Shown here in pieces: positions 25,449 through 34,507 of a stretch of DNA of 64,000 bases. The notes under the pieces were generated by a model. The model was not told where the DNA came from and ran no database searches. It saw nothing but the letters and a program-made list of their open reading frames with translations. The stretch comes from Candidatus Poseidoniaceae archaeon (GTDB lineage: Archaea; Thermoplasmatota; Poseidoniia; Poseidoniales; Poseidoniaceae), in contig JASLKG010000004.1 in NCBI GenBank assembly GCA_030747695.1, positions 154,537-218,536 on the forward strand. Direction: 5' to 3'. Position 1 is the first letter of the stretch, and every line of letters begins with the position of its first letter. The position numbers were made by a program, and so were the translations under genes.

Positions 25449-27920
25449 ATGCCATCCCCAGTACTTCCAGACAAACGTTGGTCAATTGATCTTGAAAAGA
25501 AAATTCAAGAAGAACATTATTCTGATTCTGATGCATATAATGCACGTTATGGATTCAATCCAGATAGTGGAAAAGAGATTTTTGTGATTGACACTCCTCC
25601 ACCTTATCCTAGTGGGACATGGCACATAGGAGCCGTTGCACAATATTCAATGATTGATGTAATTGCACGCTCTCAAAGATTACTAGGAAAGGAAGTAAAA
25701 TTCCCATGGGGAGTTGATCGGAACGGAATAAATGTTGAATTTACTGTTGAAAAGAATACTGGACAAAAAATGAAAACATATGACCGGGCTGAGTTTCTAA
25801 AAATGTGCGAAGCAACAATAGAGGAATATACTCAATCAATGAGAAATACTGCACGTCGTGTTGGCCTTTCTATGGATTATGCAAATGAATATCTAACAGA
25901 TTCACCCAATTATCGCCAAGTCACACAAGCCATTTTTACTGAATTATTCAAGCGAGGAGATATTGTTGAAGACCTCAGGCCAAATATCTATGATCCTGTA
26001 GAGGGCACTACAATTGCCGATGCTGAAGTGGAAAGATTACAACGACGTACACAGTTGGTTGATGTTTTGTGGAAAACTGAAGATGGTGAAGAACTCATAA
26101 TCTCAACAACAAGGCCTGAACTAATTTGTGCATGTGGAATTGTAGTAGTTCACCCAGATGATAAGCGTTACAACCATCTAGTGGGTAAGAGAGCATTTTT
26201 ACCATTGCCTGTAGAAGGGCGTGAAATAAGTGTTGAAATTGCAACACATCCCTCCGTAAAGAGTGAATTTGGTTCAGGAATTCTGATGGTTTGTTCTTTT
26301 GGTGATCAAAATGACGTTGCTGTATTTAGAGAATTGGGACTTACTCCATTCCAAGCTATTGACCTTGAAGGATGCATGACAAATATTGCTGGACCATTCT
26401 CAGGGATGAAAGTTCGTGATGCCCGAAAAGCTGCTATTAAACACCTTGAAAATGGAGGTTTAATCCATCAAATTGTTGAAAAAGAGCAAGAGGTTCCTGT
26501 TTCCGAACGTGGGAAAAATCCTGTTGAAATTATTCTCCTGAAGGAATGGTATGTCAGACAAACTCACATTCAAGATCGCATCAGAGAACTCGCTGACGAT
26601 ATTGAGTTTCATCCTCCAAGAAATAAGCAATTTTTGCTAGATTGGATGGATAATATTAGTATTGATTGGCCAATAAGTCGGAGGCGTTGGTATCACACTG
26701 AAATACCAATTTGGTATGCTGATAGTGGGACGAAAGTAGTAGTGCCACCACAGGGAGTTTATGTTCAACCGTGGCGAGAAGAACCTCCGTCTGGAAGTGA
26801 AGTACTTGACAGAGAAAGTCGTCAATTAATAGGGATGTGGGATGACATAAAGGATAGTTTAGGAGATCTTGTTGGTGAAGAGAAAGTTTTCGATACCTGG
26901 ATGGATTCTTCAAATTCAAATCTATTTGTCTCTGGATATATTAATGACATGAAAACCTTCGAAAAGTCATTTCCAACTGCTATTCGACCTCAAGGGAAGG
27001 AAATTGTAAGAACTTGGTTATACTATACTCTTTTGAAGAGTGCCCTTGTTCTAGATAAGCCCGGATTTAAACACGTATGGATCGATGGTTTAGGAATGGA
27101 CCCGTGGGGTCGGAAAATGAGCAAATCATTAGGTAATGGCATTGATGCTGACAGTGTTTTAGAGTGTGGTGCGGGAGGTAGAACCGGTTCATGGAGAGTG
27201 AAGGGTCCAGAAAAAAGTGTTCAACTTAGAGCAAATAAAATTGGAAGTGAGTGTTTTCGATTATGGAAAGCATGTGATGCACAAGTTGGTGATGATTTCC
27301 AAATTAATCCTGAAGAAATTGAAGCAAAATATTTCGGCGTCCTAACCAAATTGTACAATGTTGCTAGATTTGCATCACAATTTGAAGCTCCAAGTGATTT
27401 AGATAACATTCCTAACGAACTACCTGTCGAAGACCGATGGATTCTTGCTGAATTCTCTCACACAATGTCAAGGGTTGAAAGTGCATGGTCTGAATTAGAC
27501 ATCTATACCGCAACACAATCTCTTAAGACATTTGGAACAGGGATTTTGCCATCACATTGGCTTGAAATGGCAAAATCACGGTTATATGATGGCGATGAAA
27601 ATGCTGCGTGGACAATACACCGCATAGTTAGAGACCTTATGTCGGCACTGTCTCCTGTATGCCCATTCTTCACACACCATATTTCTTCGACACTTTATGG
27701 AATTAGTTCTGTTGATGTACGTGCATTCCCAGAGCCTACTCCGAACAATGAGGAGTTACGTAACTTAACCGCAAGTATTGAAGATTTCAATGGAGAAACC
27801 TGGAGATTGAAGAAGGAACAGGGATTGTCTTTGAATTCACCCATCACAGGAATTATTGTTCCAAATTCATTGTCTGAATTTGAAAATATCCTTACTCAAA
27901 TGCATAAACTCGAGAACTAA
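25449..27920 (+). CDS. valS: Valyl-tRNA synthetase (class Ia), archaeal type
   Basis: The protein charges tRNA-Val. Class I landmarks are DTPPPYPSGTWHIGA (the HIGH box, here HIGA) and RKMSKSLGN. Between them are the editing-domain block STTRPELICACGIVVVHPDD and the SRRRWYHTEIPIWY segment. FPTAIRPQGKEIVRTWLYYT matches archaeal ValRS closely and separates it from LeuRS and IleRS. I chose ATG 25449 behind GGTGAG; GTG 25416 and ATG 25422 would add 9-11 residues. At about 823 aa it is slightly short, with a reduced C-terminal coiled arm. HIGA instead of HIGH is unusual but the rest of the site is intact. It converges on dinB. Confidence 0.88.
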   Translation: MPSPVLPDKRWSIDLEKKIQEEHYSDSDAYNARYGFNPDSGKEIFVIDTPPPYPSGTWHIGAVAQYSMIDVIARSQRLLGKEVKFPWGVDRNGINVEFTVEKNTGQKMKTYDRAEFLKMCEATIEEYTQSMRNTARRVGLSMDYANEYLTDSPNYRQVTQAIFTELFKRGDIVEDLRPNIYDPVEGTTIADAEVERLQRRTQLVDVLWKTEDGEELIISTTRPELICACGIVVVHPDDKRYNHLVGKRAFLPLPVEGREISVEIATHPSVKSEFGSGILMVCSFGDQNDVAVFRELGLTPFQAIDLEGCMTNIAGPFSGMKVRDARKAAIKHLENGGLIHQIVEKEQEVPVSERGKNPVEIILLKEWYVRQTHIQDRIRELADDIEFHPPRNKQFLLDWMDNISIDWPISRRRWYHTEIPIWYADSGTKVVVPPQGVYVQPWREEPPSGSEVLDRESRQLIGMWDDIKDSLGDLVGEEKVFDTWMDSSNSNLFVSGYINDMKTFEKSFPTAIRPQGKEIVRTWLYYTLLKSALVLDKPGFKHVWIDGLGMDPWGRKMSKSLGNGIDADSVLECGAGGRTGSWRVKGPEKSVQLRANKIGSECFRLWKACDAQVGDDFQINPEEIEAKYFGVLTKLYNVARFASQFEAPSDLDNIPNELPVEDRWILAEFSHTMSRVESAWSELDIYTATQSLKTFGTGILPSHWLEMAKSRLYDGDENAAWTIHRIVRDLMSALSPVCPFFTHHISSTLYGISSVDVRAFPEPTPNNEELRNLTASIEDFNGETWRLKKEQGLSLNSPITGIIVPNSLSEFENILTQMHKLEN

Positions 27921-27923
27921 TTT

Positions 27924-27937
27924 GTGAACAGATTCAC
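27924..27937. terminator. Hairpin between convergent valS and dinB
   Basis: GTGAA (27924-27928) and TTCAC (27933-27937) pair perfectly around CAGA in the 17-base gap between two convergent genes, a position typical for a bidirectional terminator. No long T run follows on either strand. Confidence 0.45.
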
Positions 27938-29029
27938 TTAATCAAGTGTAGATTGTCGTGTGTTTGGCATTTCCAAATTTCCCAACCTGAACCCCACCAA
28001 TCTCACTGGCTTTTCTAAGTCAACATGCTGAGCAAAGAGACGATGGGCTGTACGCATGAAAACAGGTTCATCATCCATTGCGACAGGAATTGATCGGCCA
28101 TGTGTGTGTGTCTCGAATCCCTTATACCTTATTTTGACTTCAGCTAATCTTCCTGCCACACCCATCTCTTTAGCACGAGTCATTACTTGTTTAACAAGAA
28201 TTGTAAGCTTATCCAAAACAACTTCTGAATTTCTTTGATCTCGATCAAAAGTAAATTCTTTGCCAACTGATTTTCTTGATTTTAATTGGCTAACTTCATC
28301 ACTAGTTTCACCCTCGATAACTCGCACTAACCATGTGGAAAATCTTTCTGATGTGAATCGGGCTAGACTTATTTGTCCATGCTCCTCAACATCGTCAACA
28401 GTCGTAATACCCCATTCTGCCAAACGAGTCGCTGTTTTTGGCCCAATACCAGGAATTTCCCTCACACTCCGGTTATGGAAAAATTTAGTAATTTCATCAG
28501 GTAAAGTTCTGTGAATCCCCGCAGGCTTATTTTCTTCACTTCCCATTTTTGCAATTATTCGCGTCGAACCAATTCCAAATGAGGCAGACAAACCTAACTT
28601 TTCCATGATTTCAGTCTGCATCAATCGACAAAGTGAAAGTGCTAAATCCCAATCCCCAGCACAATAATCTGTCACATCAAGATAAGCTTCATCGATGCTT
28701 GCCTTCTCGAATTGATCAGCATGTCTAGAAAGTATTGACATTACTTTTCGACTTGCTCTTGAATACAAACCCCTAGTTGATTTGAGATAGTGTCCACTCC
28801 CATGCGGAGGTCCCGGACAACGGCGCCATGCTTCACTGATTGGCATCGCCGAATGGACGCCGAAGCGCCTTGCAGCATAATTGCATGTCGAAACAATACC
28901 CCGCCCTTTACCACCTTTTGGATCACTTCCTAAAATCAGTGGAATTTCAGGATTCAAATTATGATGTAAAGTTTCAACTGCAGCAAAAAAAGCATCAAGG
29001 TCACAATGGATAATGATTCTTGACACCAT
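27938..29029 (-). CDS. dinB: Y-family DNA polymerase IV (Dpo4/DinB)
   Basis: A translesion polymerase of 363 aa. The catalytic metal ligands are in IIHCDLDAFFAAVE (Asp10, Asp12) and KASIDEAYLDVT (Asp113, Glu114). GIVSTCNYAARRFGVHSAMP is the conserved fingers region and IPGIGPKTATRLAEWGI the helix-hairpin-helix thumb. The C-terminal little-finger domain is complete, with no terminal PCNA-binding motif that I can identify with confidence. It would copy past lesions such as abasic sites. It sits alone, converging with valS and 78 bases from the divergent start of a small membrane protein. Confidence 0.94.
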   Translation of the reverse strand: MVSRIIIHCDLDAFFAAVETLHHNLNPEIPLILGSDPKGGKGRGIVSTCNYAARRFGVHSAMPISEAWRRCPGPPHGSGHYLKSTRGLYSRASRKVMSILSRHADQFEKASIDEAYLDVTDYCAGDWDLALSLCRLMQTEIMEKLGLSASFGIGSTRIIAKMGSEENKPAGIHRTLPDEITKFFHNRSVREIPGIGPKTATRLAEWGITTVDDVEEHGQISLARFTSERFSTWLVRVIEGETSDEVSQLKSRKSVGKEFTFDRDQRNSEVVLDKLTILVKQVMTRAKEMGVAGRLAEVKIRYKGFETHTHGRSIPVAMDDEPVFMRTAHRLFAQHVDLEKPVRLVGFRLGNLEMPNTRQSTLD

Positions 29030-29107
29030 ATTTGTCCCTATTTGTCGAAGGCTTTTGAAGAGCGCGAAATGAATGCTTTAATTTGGGTCCGTTTTGTAGA
29101 GATTAAT

Positions 29108-29695
29108 ATGGCAGCGTGGAAAGCAGGTTTGTCAGCACTTATTGGCCTACTATTAATTGGGTCGTTTGTAGGATATACGTACGAAGAAGATTTCGAGGGT
29201 ATACCAAAACCTGATGCTGGTGTTTGTGGTGTGACAAAAGATTCGTTTGATCAAGTACCTGGTGATGGTGCACTTGTAGATATTGATGTTACTATTACAT
29301 GGGATGATGACACTATATGGATCGGAATTATAGATGTAGATACATATGAAAATTTAGTTGATATTGGAGGCAATTCTGATGGCAAAATGGTTGCCTGTGA
29401 TTCCGATATTACGTATCTAGCAGGAGGGCCATCTATCGGTAATAATTCAAATTTTGAATGGATTCCTAATGGTGAAGAATTTCACATAATTATGGGTTCA
29501 TTGGAAGAAGGTGATGGGGACGATAGTGGTGATGATGGAAACCCATGGCCATTCTCTAATGGTGTAGATAGCCAATCATTTACTGGTGAATTTAATGTCC
29601 ATGTCGAAGGGGATGCTAGTGGAGGATGGGGGATAATACTCATTCTATTATTAATCGAGATTGGGGCTGTATGGAATACTTTATTGGATCGATAA
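29108..29695 (+). CDS. Small anchored extracellular protein of unknown function
   Basis: From ATG 29108 (behind GAGATT) the product is 195 aa with an N-terminal hydrophobic helix (GLSALIGLLLIGSFVGYT) and a second at the C-terminus (GIILILLLIEIGAVWNTLL). The middle ~140 residues are acidic and beta-rich, with two cysteines (VCGVTKDSF and MVACDSD) that could form a disulfide, and a low-complexity GDGDDSGDDGNP stretch. The frame extends upstream to a TTG at 29042, but that adds residues before the signal-like helix. It probably faces outward, held at both ends. No family is recognised. It ends 1 base before the serA stop, convergently. Confidence 0.75.
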   Translation: MAAWKAGLSALIGLLLIGSFVGYTYEEDFEGIPKPDAGVCGVTKDSFDQVPGDGALVDIDVTITWDDDTIWIGIIDVDTYENLVDIGGNSDGKMVACDSDITYLAGGPSIGNNSNFEWIPNGEEFHIIMGSLEEGDGDDSGDDGNPWPFSNGVDSQSFTGEFNVHVEGDASGGWGIILILLLIEIGAVWNTLLDR

Positions 29696-29696
29696 T

Positions 29697-30674
29697 TCAA
29701 AGAAATTTGCCATTGACTAATGTTTCTGGTTCTTTACCAGAAAGAGCTGACATAACAGCATCAACTATATCCAAACCAACACGGTGTTGTGCTTCAAGTG
29801 TTGCGGCACCTATGTGAGGAGTCCCATGGAAATTATCATGAGACACCAAGAGATTATCAGTAGAAATTGGTTCTACTTCAAAAACATCGAGCGCTGCACT
29901 GGTAATCGTTCCATCTTCCAAGGCAGAAAATAATGCATCCTCATCAATTATTCCACCTCTTGCACAATTTACAATATGATTACCACAAGAAATTCCTCCA
30001 GCTTTGCCAGGCATCATTGACATTCTTTCTGCATTAACAAGATGATGGGTTTCATCAGTAAGATTACAATGAACGGATATGTGCGTACATGCCTCGAACA
30101 AAGTATCGACTTTTTTGTGCAAGTATGTACCCTGTGATTTTGCAATTTTTGGTGGCAAATATGGATCATAAGTATGGATTTCCATTCCCATTGCACGAGC
30201 CACATTTGCAACTCCTTGAGCAATCCTTCCATAACCAATCAATCCAAGTTTTTTCCCTGATAACTCAGTACCTTTGAGTAATTTTTTCTCCCATTTACCA
30301 TTTCTTAGACTTCGGTCAGCGCGTGCAATATGTCTCAAAGATGACAATAGATGACCAATTGTCAATTCAACAACAGATTGTGTAGAAGCCCTTGGCGCAT
30401 TTACAACCATTATACCTGCATTACCGGCGGCTTCAAGATCAATATTATCGACACCCACGCCTGCTCTGCCAATCACTTTCAACCCGGAGCTTGCCTCAAT
30501 TACTTCAGAAGTTAATTTAGTGGCACTTCGTACAATTATCGCATCAAATCCGCTAAGAGCCCCAGAAATTAATTCCTTCTTTGGAATCGAATTCAATGCG
30601 ACCGTATGACCATTATTTTCCAAGACTTTTACTGCTTCTGGCGCCATCCCGTCGGTTACCGCGATTTTCGCCAT
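29697..30674 (-). CDS. serA: D-3-phosphoglycerate dehydrogenase-like 2-hydroxyacid dehydrogenase
   Basis: This enzyme would oxidise 3-phosphoglycerate to 3-phosphohydroxypyruvate, the first step of serine synthesis. GRAGVGVDNIDL and LGLIGYGRIAQGVA (NAD-binding GxGxxA near 147-152) mark the family. The catalytic triad is Arg239 (NCARGG), Glu268 (FEVEP) and His287 (GTPHIGAAT). I chose ATG 30674 (MAKIAVTDG); an upstream ATG at 30740 would add 22 residues with no homology. At 325 aa it lacks the regulatory ACT domain of long PHGDHs. An insertion (AGGISCGNH) before IVNCARGG is unusual. With glyA elsewhere in the window it fits serine/glycine metabolism. The start is divergent from a membrane protein gene. 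Confidence 0.88.
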   Translation of the reverse strand: MAKIAVTDGMAPEAVKVLENNGHTVALNSIPKKELISGALSGFDAIIVRSATKLTSEVIEASSGLKVIGRAGVGVDNIDLEAAGNAGIMVVNAPRASTQSVVELTIGHLLSSLRHIARADRSLRNGKWEKKLLKGTELSGKKLGLIGYGRIAQGVANVARAMGMEIHTYDPYLPPKIAKSQGTYLHKKVDTLFEACTHISVHCNLTDETHHLVNAERMSMMPGKAGGISCGNHIVNCARGGIIDEDALFSALEDGTITSAALDVFEVEPISTDNLLVSHDNFHGTPHIGAATLEAQHRVGLDIVDAVMSALSGKEPETLVNGKFL

Positions 30675-30738
30675 TATTAGCATTCCAATTGCATGATGCA
30701 CATGAACATTCTTGACCACCACCCCAAGTCGGAGGCAC

Positions 30739-31896
30739 ATGGAGGGTAGTTTTGATTTCGGTGAACTACTTTGGGCGCTAGGAATTTTAGCAATACCGTT
30801 AATCCTTGCAATTCCAGCTAGAATACTCTATCAAACACTGATATTAGGCATGGGGCCAGCAGAAAAATCTTACAGATCTACAGTTCAAAGAATTCTCGAT
30901 GCTGGAATGCAGGTAGAACAATTTCGTGAAGATTTAGATGATGAAGCCAGAAGTCTAGGAATAAAAATGAGTAGAGCTAAAATGAATGAAACTGATATGT
31001 TAAAGCCACTCACACTTACACATTTTTTGCTAACACCTGTAGCCCTTATTTTACCGCTAATGGCAATACTTGCACTGCCAATAATCATCCTAGGTGCACC
31101 AGTATTATATGGGCTTGAAATATTACTTATCAGGCGAAAGTTACTAATTTGGGTCGTCAAAAGTCTAGAAACATTTTTTGGCAAACAAATTATTCATATT
31201 CCCGATCCCGGTTACGGACACATTAGTGACAGTGGCAAAATGTTTGATACTAGCAATATTATCATCCACTTCCATCATGTCCCAAGAGTAGTATTCTTAG
31301 GTCTATTCGCATGGCTAATAATACATTGGACATTGCGATTGGATGATGTTTTAATTGAATTATTACTTTCAGGAGTACTATACATATTGCTATTAGGAAT
31401 AGTCGGGATTATCACGACTGCATTAGAATCTGATTTGGTTTTGGTTGATCCGGCACGTGGCAGGATAATGCCAATTTCAGGATGGCTTGAATCACTTCTA
31501 AAACCAATAATTGGAGTTGGTTTATTCTTCCTCCTCGGAAGAGACTTGATGTTTGAAGCAAGAGATGGAGGTAATGCGGTATTATTTGCTGCTACAGTCG
31601 TTGTAGTTCTTTACTGCGCAACTGCAGTTGGTATGACTTTTCAATGGGGATACGCTTGGTGGCACGGTAATACTGTAAGAAAAATATTTGAAGAACAGGC
31701 AATTGACAAATTGAATCCACATTCCTATGATTTGACAAGAAATAAAGGTAGAATACAACTCAATGTCAGATGCACCATGAAAGAACGTTTAGACACAAAC
31801 TTGGCACCTCTAAGCACGATTACATTTGCACAATTAGATCAAATGCCATCGGCACATGACGGAGTAATACATCGCCCTGAAAATCCACTAAAATAA
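30739..31896 (+). CDS. Polytopic membrane protein of unknown function
   Basis: From ATG 30739, directly behind CGGAGG, the product is 385 aa. An upstream TTG (30712) is less likely. About six transmembrane helices are visible: near 10-35, 95-130 (a long hydrophobic pair), 180-205, 210-235 and 270-310. Between the first and second lies a charged, probably coiled helix (QRILDAGMQVEQFREDLDD). The last ~60 residues are soluble. No transporter or enzyme motif is recognised. The gene diverges from serA with only 64 bases between starts, so promoters for both must overlap there. Confidence 0.78.
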   Translation: MEGSFDFGELLWALGILAIPLILAIPARILYQTLILGMGPAEKSYRSTVQRILDAGMQVEQFREDLDDEARSLGIKMSRAKMNETDMLKPLTLTHFLLTPVALILPLMAILALPIIILGAPVLYGLEILLIRRKLLIWVVKSLETFFGKQIIHIPDPGYGHISDSGKMFDTSNIIIHFHHVPRVVFLGLFAWLIIHWTLRLDDVLIELLLSGVLYILLLGIVGIITTALESDLVLVDPARGRIMPISGWLESLLKPIIGVGLFFLLGRDLMFEARDGGNAVLFAATVVVVLYCATAVGMTFQWGYAWWHGNTVRKIFEEQAIDKLNPHSYDLTRNKGRIQLNVRCTMKERLDTNLAPLSTITFAQLDQMPSAHDGVIHRPENPLK

Positions 31897-31912
31897 ATCC
31901 TAAACATTGGAA

Positions 31913-32623
31913 TTAATCAATCCAAGGAATTTCTTCTGGAATCTCTGCAAATAGATTTGCAGGCAATGCTATCTTTATCTTCGAAACATGGCCGAGCTCG
32001 CTTGAGGTTTCATCTTGCCACTTTGAGTATTCTTCATAAGTCTCCAAATTGAGAATTAAATTGTTTTTCCGATTCCAACTTAATTTTTGCATTTCAGTTC
32101 CAGGGGGGTCATGTCCTGTACAAACTAATACATCACTATCAAACCGATTTAGAACATCCAGAGCTTGCCAATGAATGTGAGTTCGCCCACTTGGTAAATC
32201 GTCTCGACCAACACCCCCATCACCAGTAAAAAGAAAATCACCAGTAAAAATGTAAGGTCCGCATTCGATAATCATCGAATCGCTTGTGTGGCCCGGAGCA
32301 TGATGGAAATGAAAATCAAGAGAGCCCATTGAAAGTGAGGTTTCTTCATCGACATAGATAGAAACGCCTAGTGAGGGGGTGTCATTCCACATAACATAAT
32401 CAACTCCAAGCATTTCAGCTAATGTAAAGCATCCAGTAATGTGGTCTGCATGAGTATGTGTTGCAATGGCATATTGTAATTCTAAATTATCTTCTTCAAG
32501 TAATGTAACATAATCAGAAATATTGTCCCACACCGGATCAATCAATGCGGCTTTACTTGTCTCCTCACAAACAACAAGGTAGGTCATCGCCCACATTCCC
32601 TCGTTAAGTTGCTCGACTCGCAT
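31913..32623 (-). CDS. Metallo-beta-lactamase fold hydrolase, ETHE1/glyoxalase II-like
   Basis: The metal site motif THTHADHITG (His56, His58, Asp60, His61) and APGHTSDSM (next His) define the fold, and YIFTGDFLFTGDGGVGRDD resembles the GD(x)LF...GRTD block of persulfide dioxygenases (ETHE1) more than typical glyoxalase II. At 236 aa the size fits ETHE1. If correct, it oxidises glutathione- or other thiol-persulfide to sulfite, with one iron. The C-terminal ~60 residues are divergent, so substrate is uncertain. It converges with the preceding membrane protein gene (16-base gap) and diverges from rmuC. Confidence 0.82.
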   Translation of the reverse strand: MRVEQLNEGMWAMTYLVVCEETSKAALIDPVWDNISDYVTLLEEDNLELQYAIATHTHADHITGCFTLAEMLGVDYVMWNDTPSLGVSIYVDEETSLSMGSLDFHFHHAPGHTSDSMIIECGPYIFTGDFLFTGDGGVGRDDLPSGRTHIHWQALDVLNRFDSDVLVCTGHDPPGTEMQKLSWNRKNNLILNLETYEEYSKWQDETSSELGHVSKIKIALPANLFAEIPEEIPWID

Positions 32624-32664
32624 AGTCTTCCTAAGAATAACTTACACTTAGTATTGACATTCAA

Positions 32665-33777
32665 ATGATGATTCGTAGAGTTAATACGGTATCGACAAAT
32701 ACATCCATATTAGGTGAGATAGTGAGTGAAGTAACAACATATGTTCTGATGATGCTTGTTGTGGTGTTAATTGCACTTTTAGTCTACGTTCTATCCCTTG
32801 TCAAATCGATCCAACAAGAAGCAAATCTTATCCGAGACAAGGCCTCGTTAATTCACACTCAAGGCGAAGTTCAAAAAGAGCAAATAGATAATCTTGACTT
32901 CTCTGTAAAGGTAGAAGAGATTACTGCAGGAATTGCTCAAAGTGGAGATGCAATAAAGGGCGCAATGTTGGGGACATTGAATGAAATTAACTTCCAGCAA
33001 GACATTGCCAATATCACAAGTGCTTCTCGAGCAATCCATGGAGAAGTGGCAGACATAAACAAAATTTTTCTTGACAAGCAGGATGCTGCTGGTTGGGCTG
33101 AAATTGAACTTGAGACTAGACTCAAAGATTCGTTCGCTAATGTTCAAATTCGCAAAAAAGTGGCAAAATTATCTGGTATTCCTGATGCGCATTTGCAATT
33201 AAACGGAGGAAAGATTCTCTGTATAGATTCTAAGTTTCCTTCAAAATCATTCAAAGCCATGATTCCTGAATCTGAAGGTGGAGATGGAGGAGAACATGGA
33301 GGATCACGTGTTAAACCTCGTAGAGATTTCATCGAAGCTATTAGAAATCATTTCAACAAGGTTGCAACGGATTATGTAAGACCTGACTTAGGAACTACGG
33401 AAGTTGCATACATGTATGTTGCTTCTGAGAGAATATACCATCACATGGTTAACCCCAATAATGCAGAGGAATGTGAAATCGTACGCCAAGGTGCAAATGC
33501 GGGGGTTATGCTCTGTTCACCAAGCACATTAATCGCAAACATGCACCTAGTGCGAATTGCCGAACAGGCAATGGGAATTGCCGAGAAGTCAGAAGAAATT
33601 TTGAAGGGACATATTCGTCTAAGGCAAGAGTTCGATACCTTGGGAAGAACATGGTCAACACTAAGCAATCAAATTAGTAACGCTCATGGAAATAGGACAA
33701 AAATTCAGGAAGAATTGGAATCGGTTGAGCGTACCTTAAATTCACTGGAGAATCTTGATTTGGAAGAAAAGGATTGA
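32665..33777 (+). CDS. rmuC: RmuC-family protein, membrane-anchored
   Basis: An N-terminal membrane helix (LMMLVVVLIALLVYVLSLV) is followed by a helical, coiled-coil-like region and then the RmuC core: GGKILCIDSKFPSKSF matches the DSKFP motif, VAYMYVASERIYHHM and MLCSPSTLIANMHLVRIA match the PD-(D/E)XK-like domain of the family. The end is again coiled coil (EELESVERTLNSLENLD). RmuC limits rearrangements at inverted repeats in bacteria; its biochemical activity is unresolved and archaeal members are little studied. The glycine-rich insertion GGDGGEHGG is unusual. The gene overlaps or abuts the Nudix gene downstream, hinting at a shared transcript. Confidence 0.85.
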   Translation: MMIRRVNTVSTNTSILGEIVSEVTTYVLMMLVVVLIALLVYVLSLVKSIQQEANLIRDKASLIHTQGEVQKEQIDNLDFSVKVEEITAGIAQSGDAIKGAMLGTLNEINFQQDIANITSASRAIHGEVADINKIFLDKQDAAGWAEIELETRLKDSFANVQIRKKVAKLSGIPDAHLQLNGGKILCIDSKFPSKSFKAMIPESEGGDGGEHGGSRVKPRRDFIEAIRNHFNKVATDYVRPDLGTTEVAYMYVASERIYHHMVNPNNAEECEIVRQGANAGVMLCSPSTLIANMHLVRIAEQAMGIAEKSEEILKGHIRLRQEFDTLGRTWSTLSNQISNAHGNRTKIQEELESVERTLNSLENLDLEEKD

Positions 33778-33802
33778 ATCCATTGAACTTGTGGGTTACA
33801 AT

Positions 33803-34507
33803 ATGAAGCACCCATCTGCAGTCCTGTATCTCGAGCATGATGGTAAAGTTCTACTCGTTGATTCACAAGGAAATGGGCCACAATTGCCAGTAATGAATAG
33901 CACTGGTTCAACCAAATTTCGATTTCCTACTTCAGAGGAGGTAGTCAAAATGGGAATCGGGTGGGAATCAAAAAACACCTTTGAAATTCTGGGAATACAG
34001 GTCACTAAGGCTCATCCTTTAGTCGAATGGCCAGACCATTGGGCATGGAAAGATGAGTGCATAAGTGATGATGCAGTTCATCCAATTGCTCGTGAATCGA
34101 TTTACCGATCGATACATCGTCTCGTATCAAAAGTAATGATTTTGAATTCTGAAAGAAAGGTCCTGATGGGTAAAATTGAGAGAGGTCACTTTGTGGGCCA
34201 CTGGACTCTTCCCGGTGGATACATGGACCATGATGAACATCCAGCAATAGGTTGTGTAAGAGAAACCGTAGAAGAAATAGGAATTGAGATCGATTTAGAT
34301 GATGATGCTCCTATAATTACGCAACGTATTTTTACTAATGAAGGAATATCATTTGTTTCATTCACTTACAAAGCGGAATGGAATGGTGAGGATTCCGAGA
34401 TTAAATTGAAGGAAAATGAGATTTCAGATTTTGCATGGCTTACACCAAGTGAAGCACTTTCAGTTGCAGTTTCTGGGTTCGATATAGCCGCTCTCAGACA
34501 CCTATGA
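33803..34507 (+). CDS. Nudix hydrolase with N-terminal extension
   Basis: The Nudix box GX5EX7REUXEEXGU is present at GGYMDHDEHPAIGCVRETVEEIGI (near 34213-34285). The C-terminal ~120 residues form the Nudix fold (WTLPGGYMD, ISDFAWLTPSEAL). The first ~115 residues are a separate small beta domain of unknown origin (SAVLYLEHDGKVLLVDSQ). The enzyme would hydrolyse a nucleoside diphosphate linked to another group, perhaps sanitising nucleotides or an NADH- or ADP-ribose-like substrate. ATG 33803 is preferred over TTG 33755, which would overlap rmuC by 23 bases. The 3' end overlaps the alaS 3' end by 14 bases, convergently. Confidence 0.85.
   Translation: MKHPSAVLYLEHDGKVLLVDSQGNGPQLPVMNSTGSTKFRFPTSEEVVKMGIGWESKNTFEILGIQVTKAHPLVEWPDHWAWKDECISDDAVHPIARESIYRSIHRLVSKVMILNSERKVLMGKIERGHFVGHWTLPGGYMDHDEHPAIGCVRETVEEIGIEIDLDDDAPIITQRIFTNEGISFVSFTYKAEWNGEDSEIKLKENEISDFAWLTPSEALSVAVSGFDIAALRHL

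Noticed and set aside
25416..27920. Calling the class I synthetase LeuRS or IleRS
   Set aside because: The FPTAIRPQGKEIVRTWLYYT and STTRPELICACG blocks match archaeal ValRS; LeuRS and IleRS have different text around these positions.
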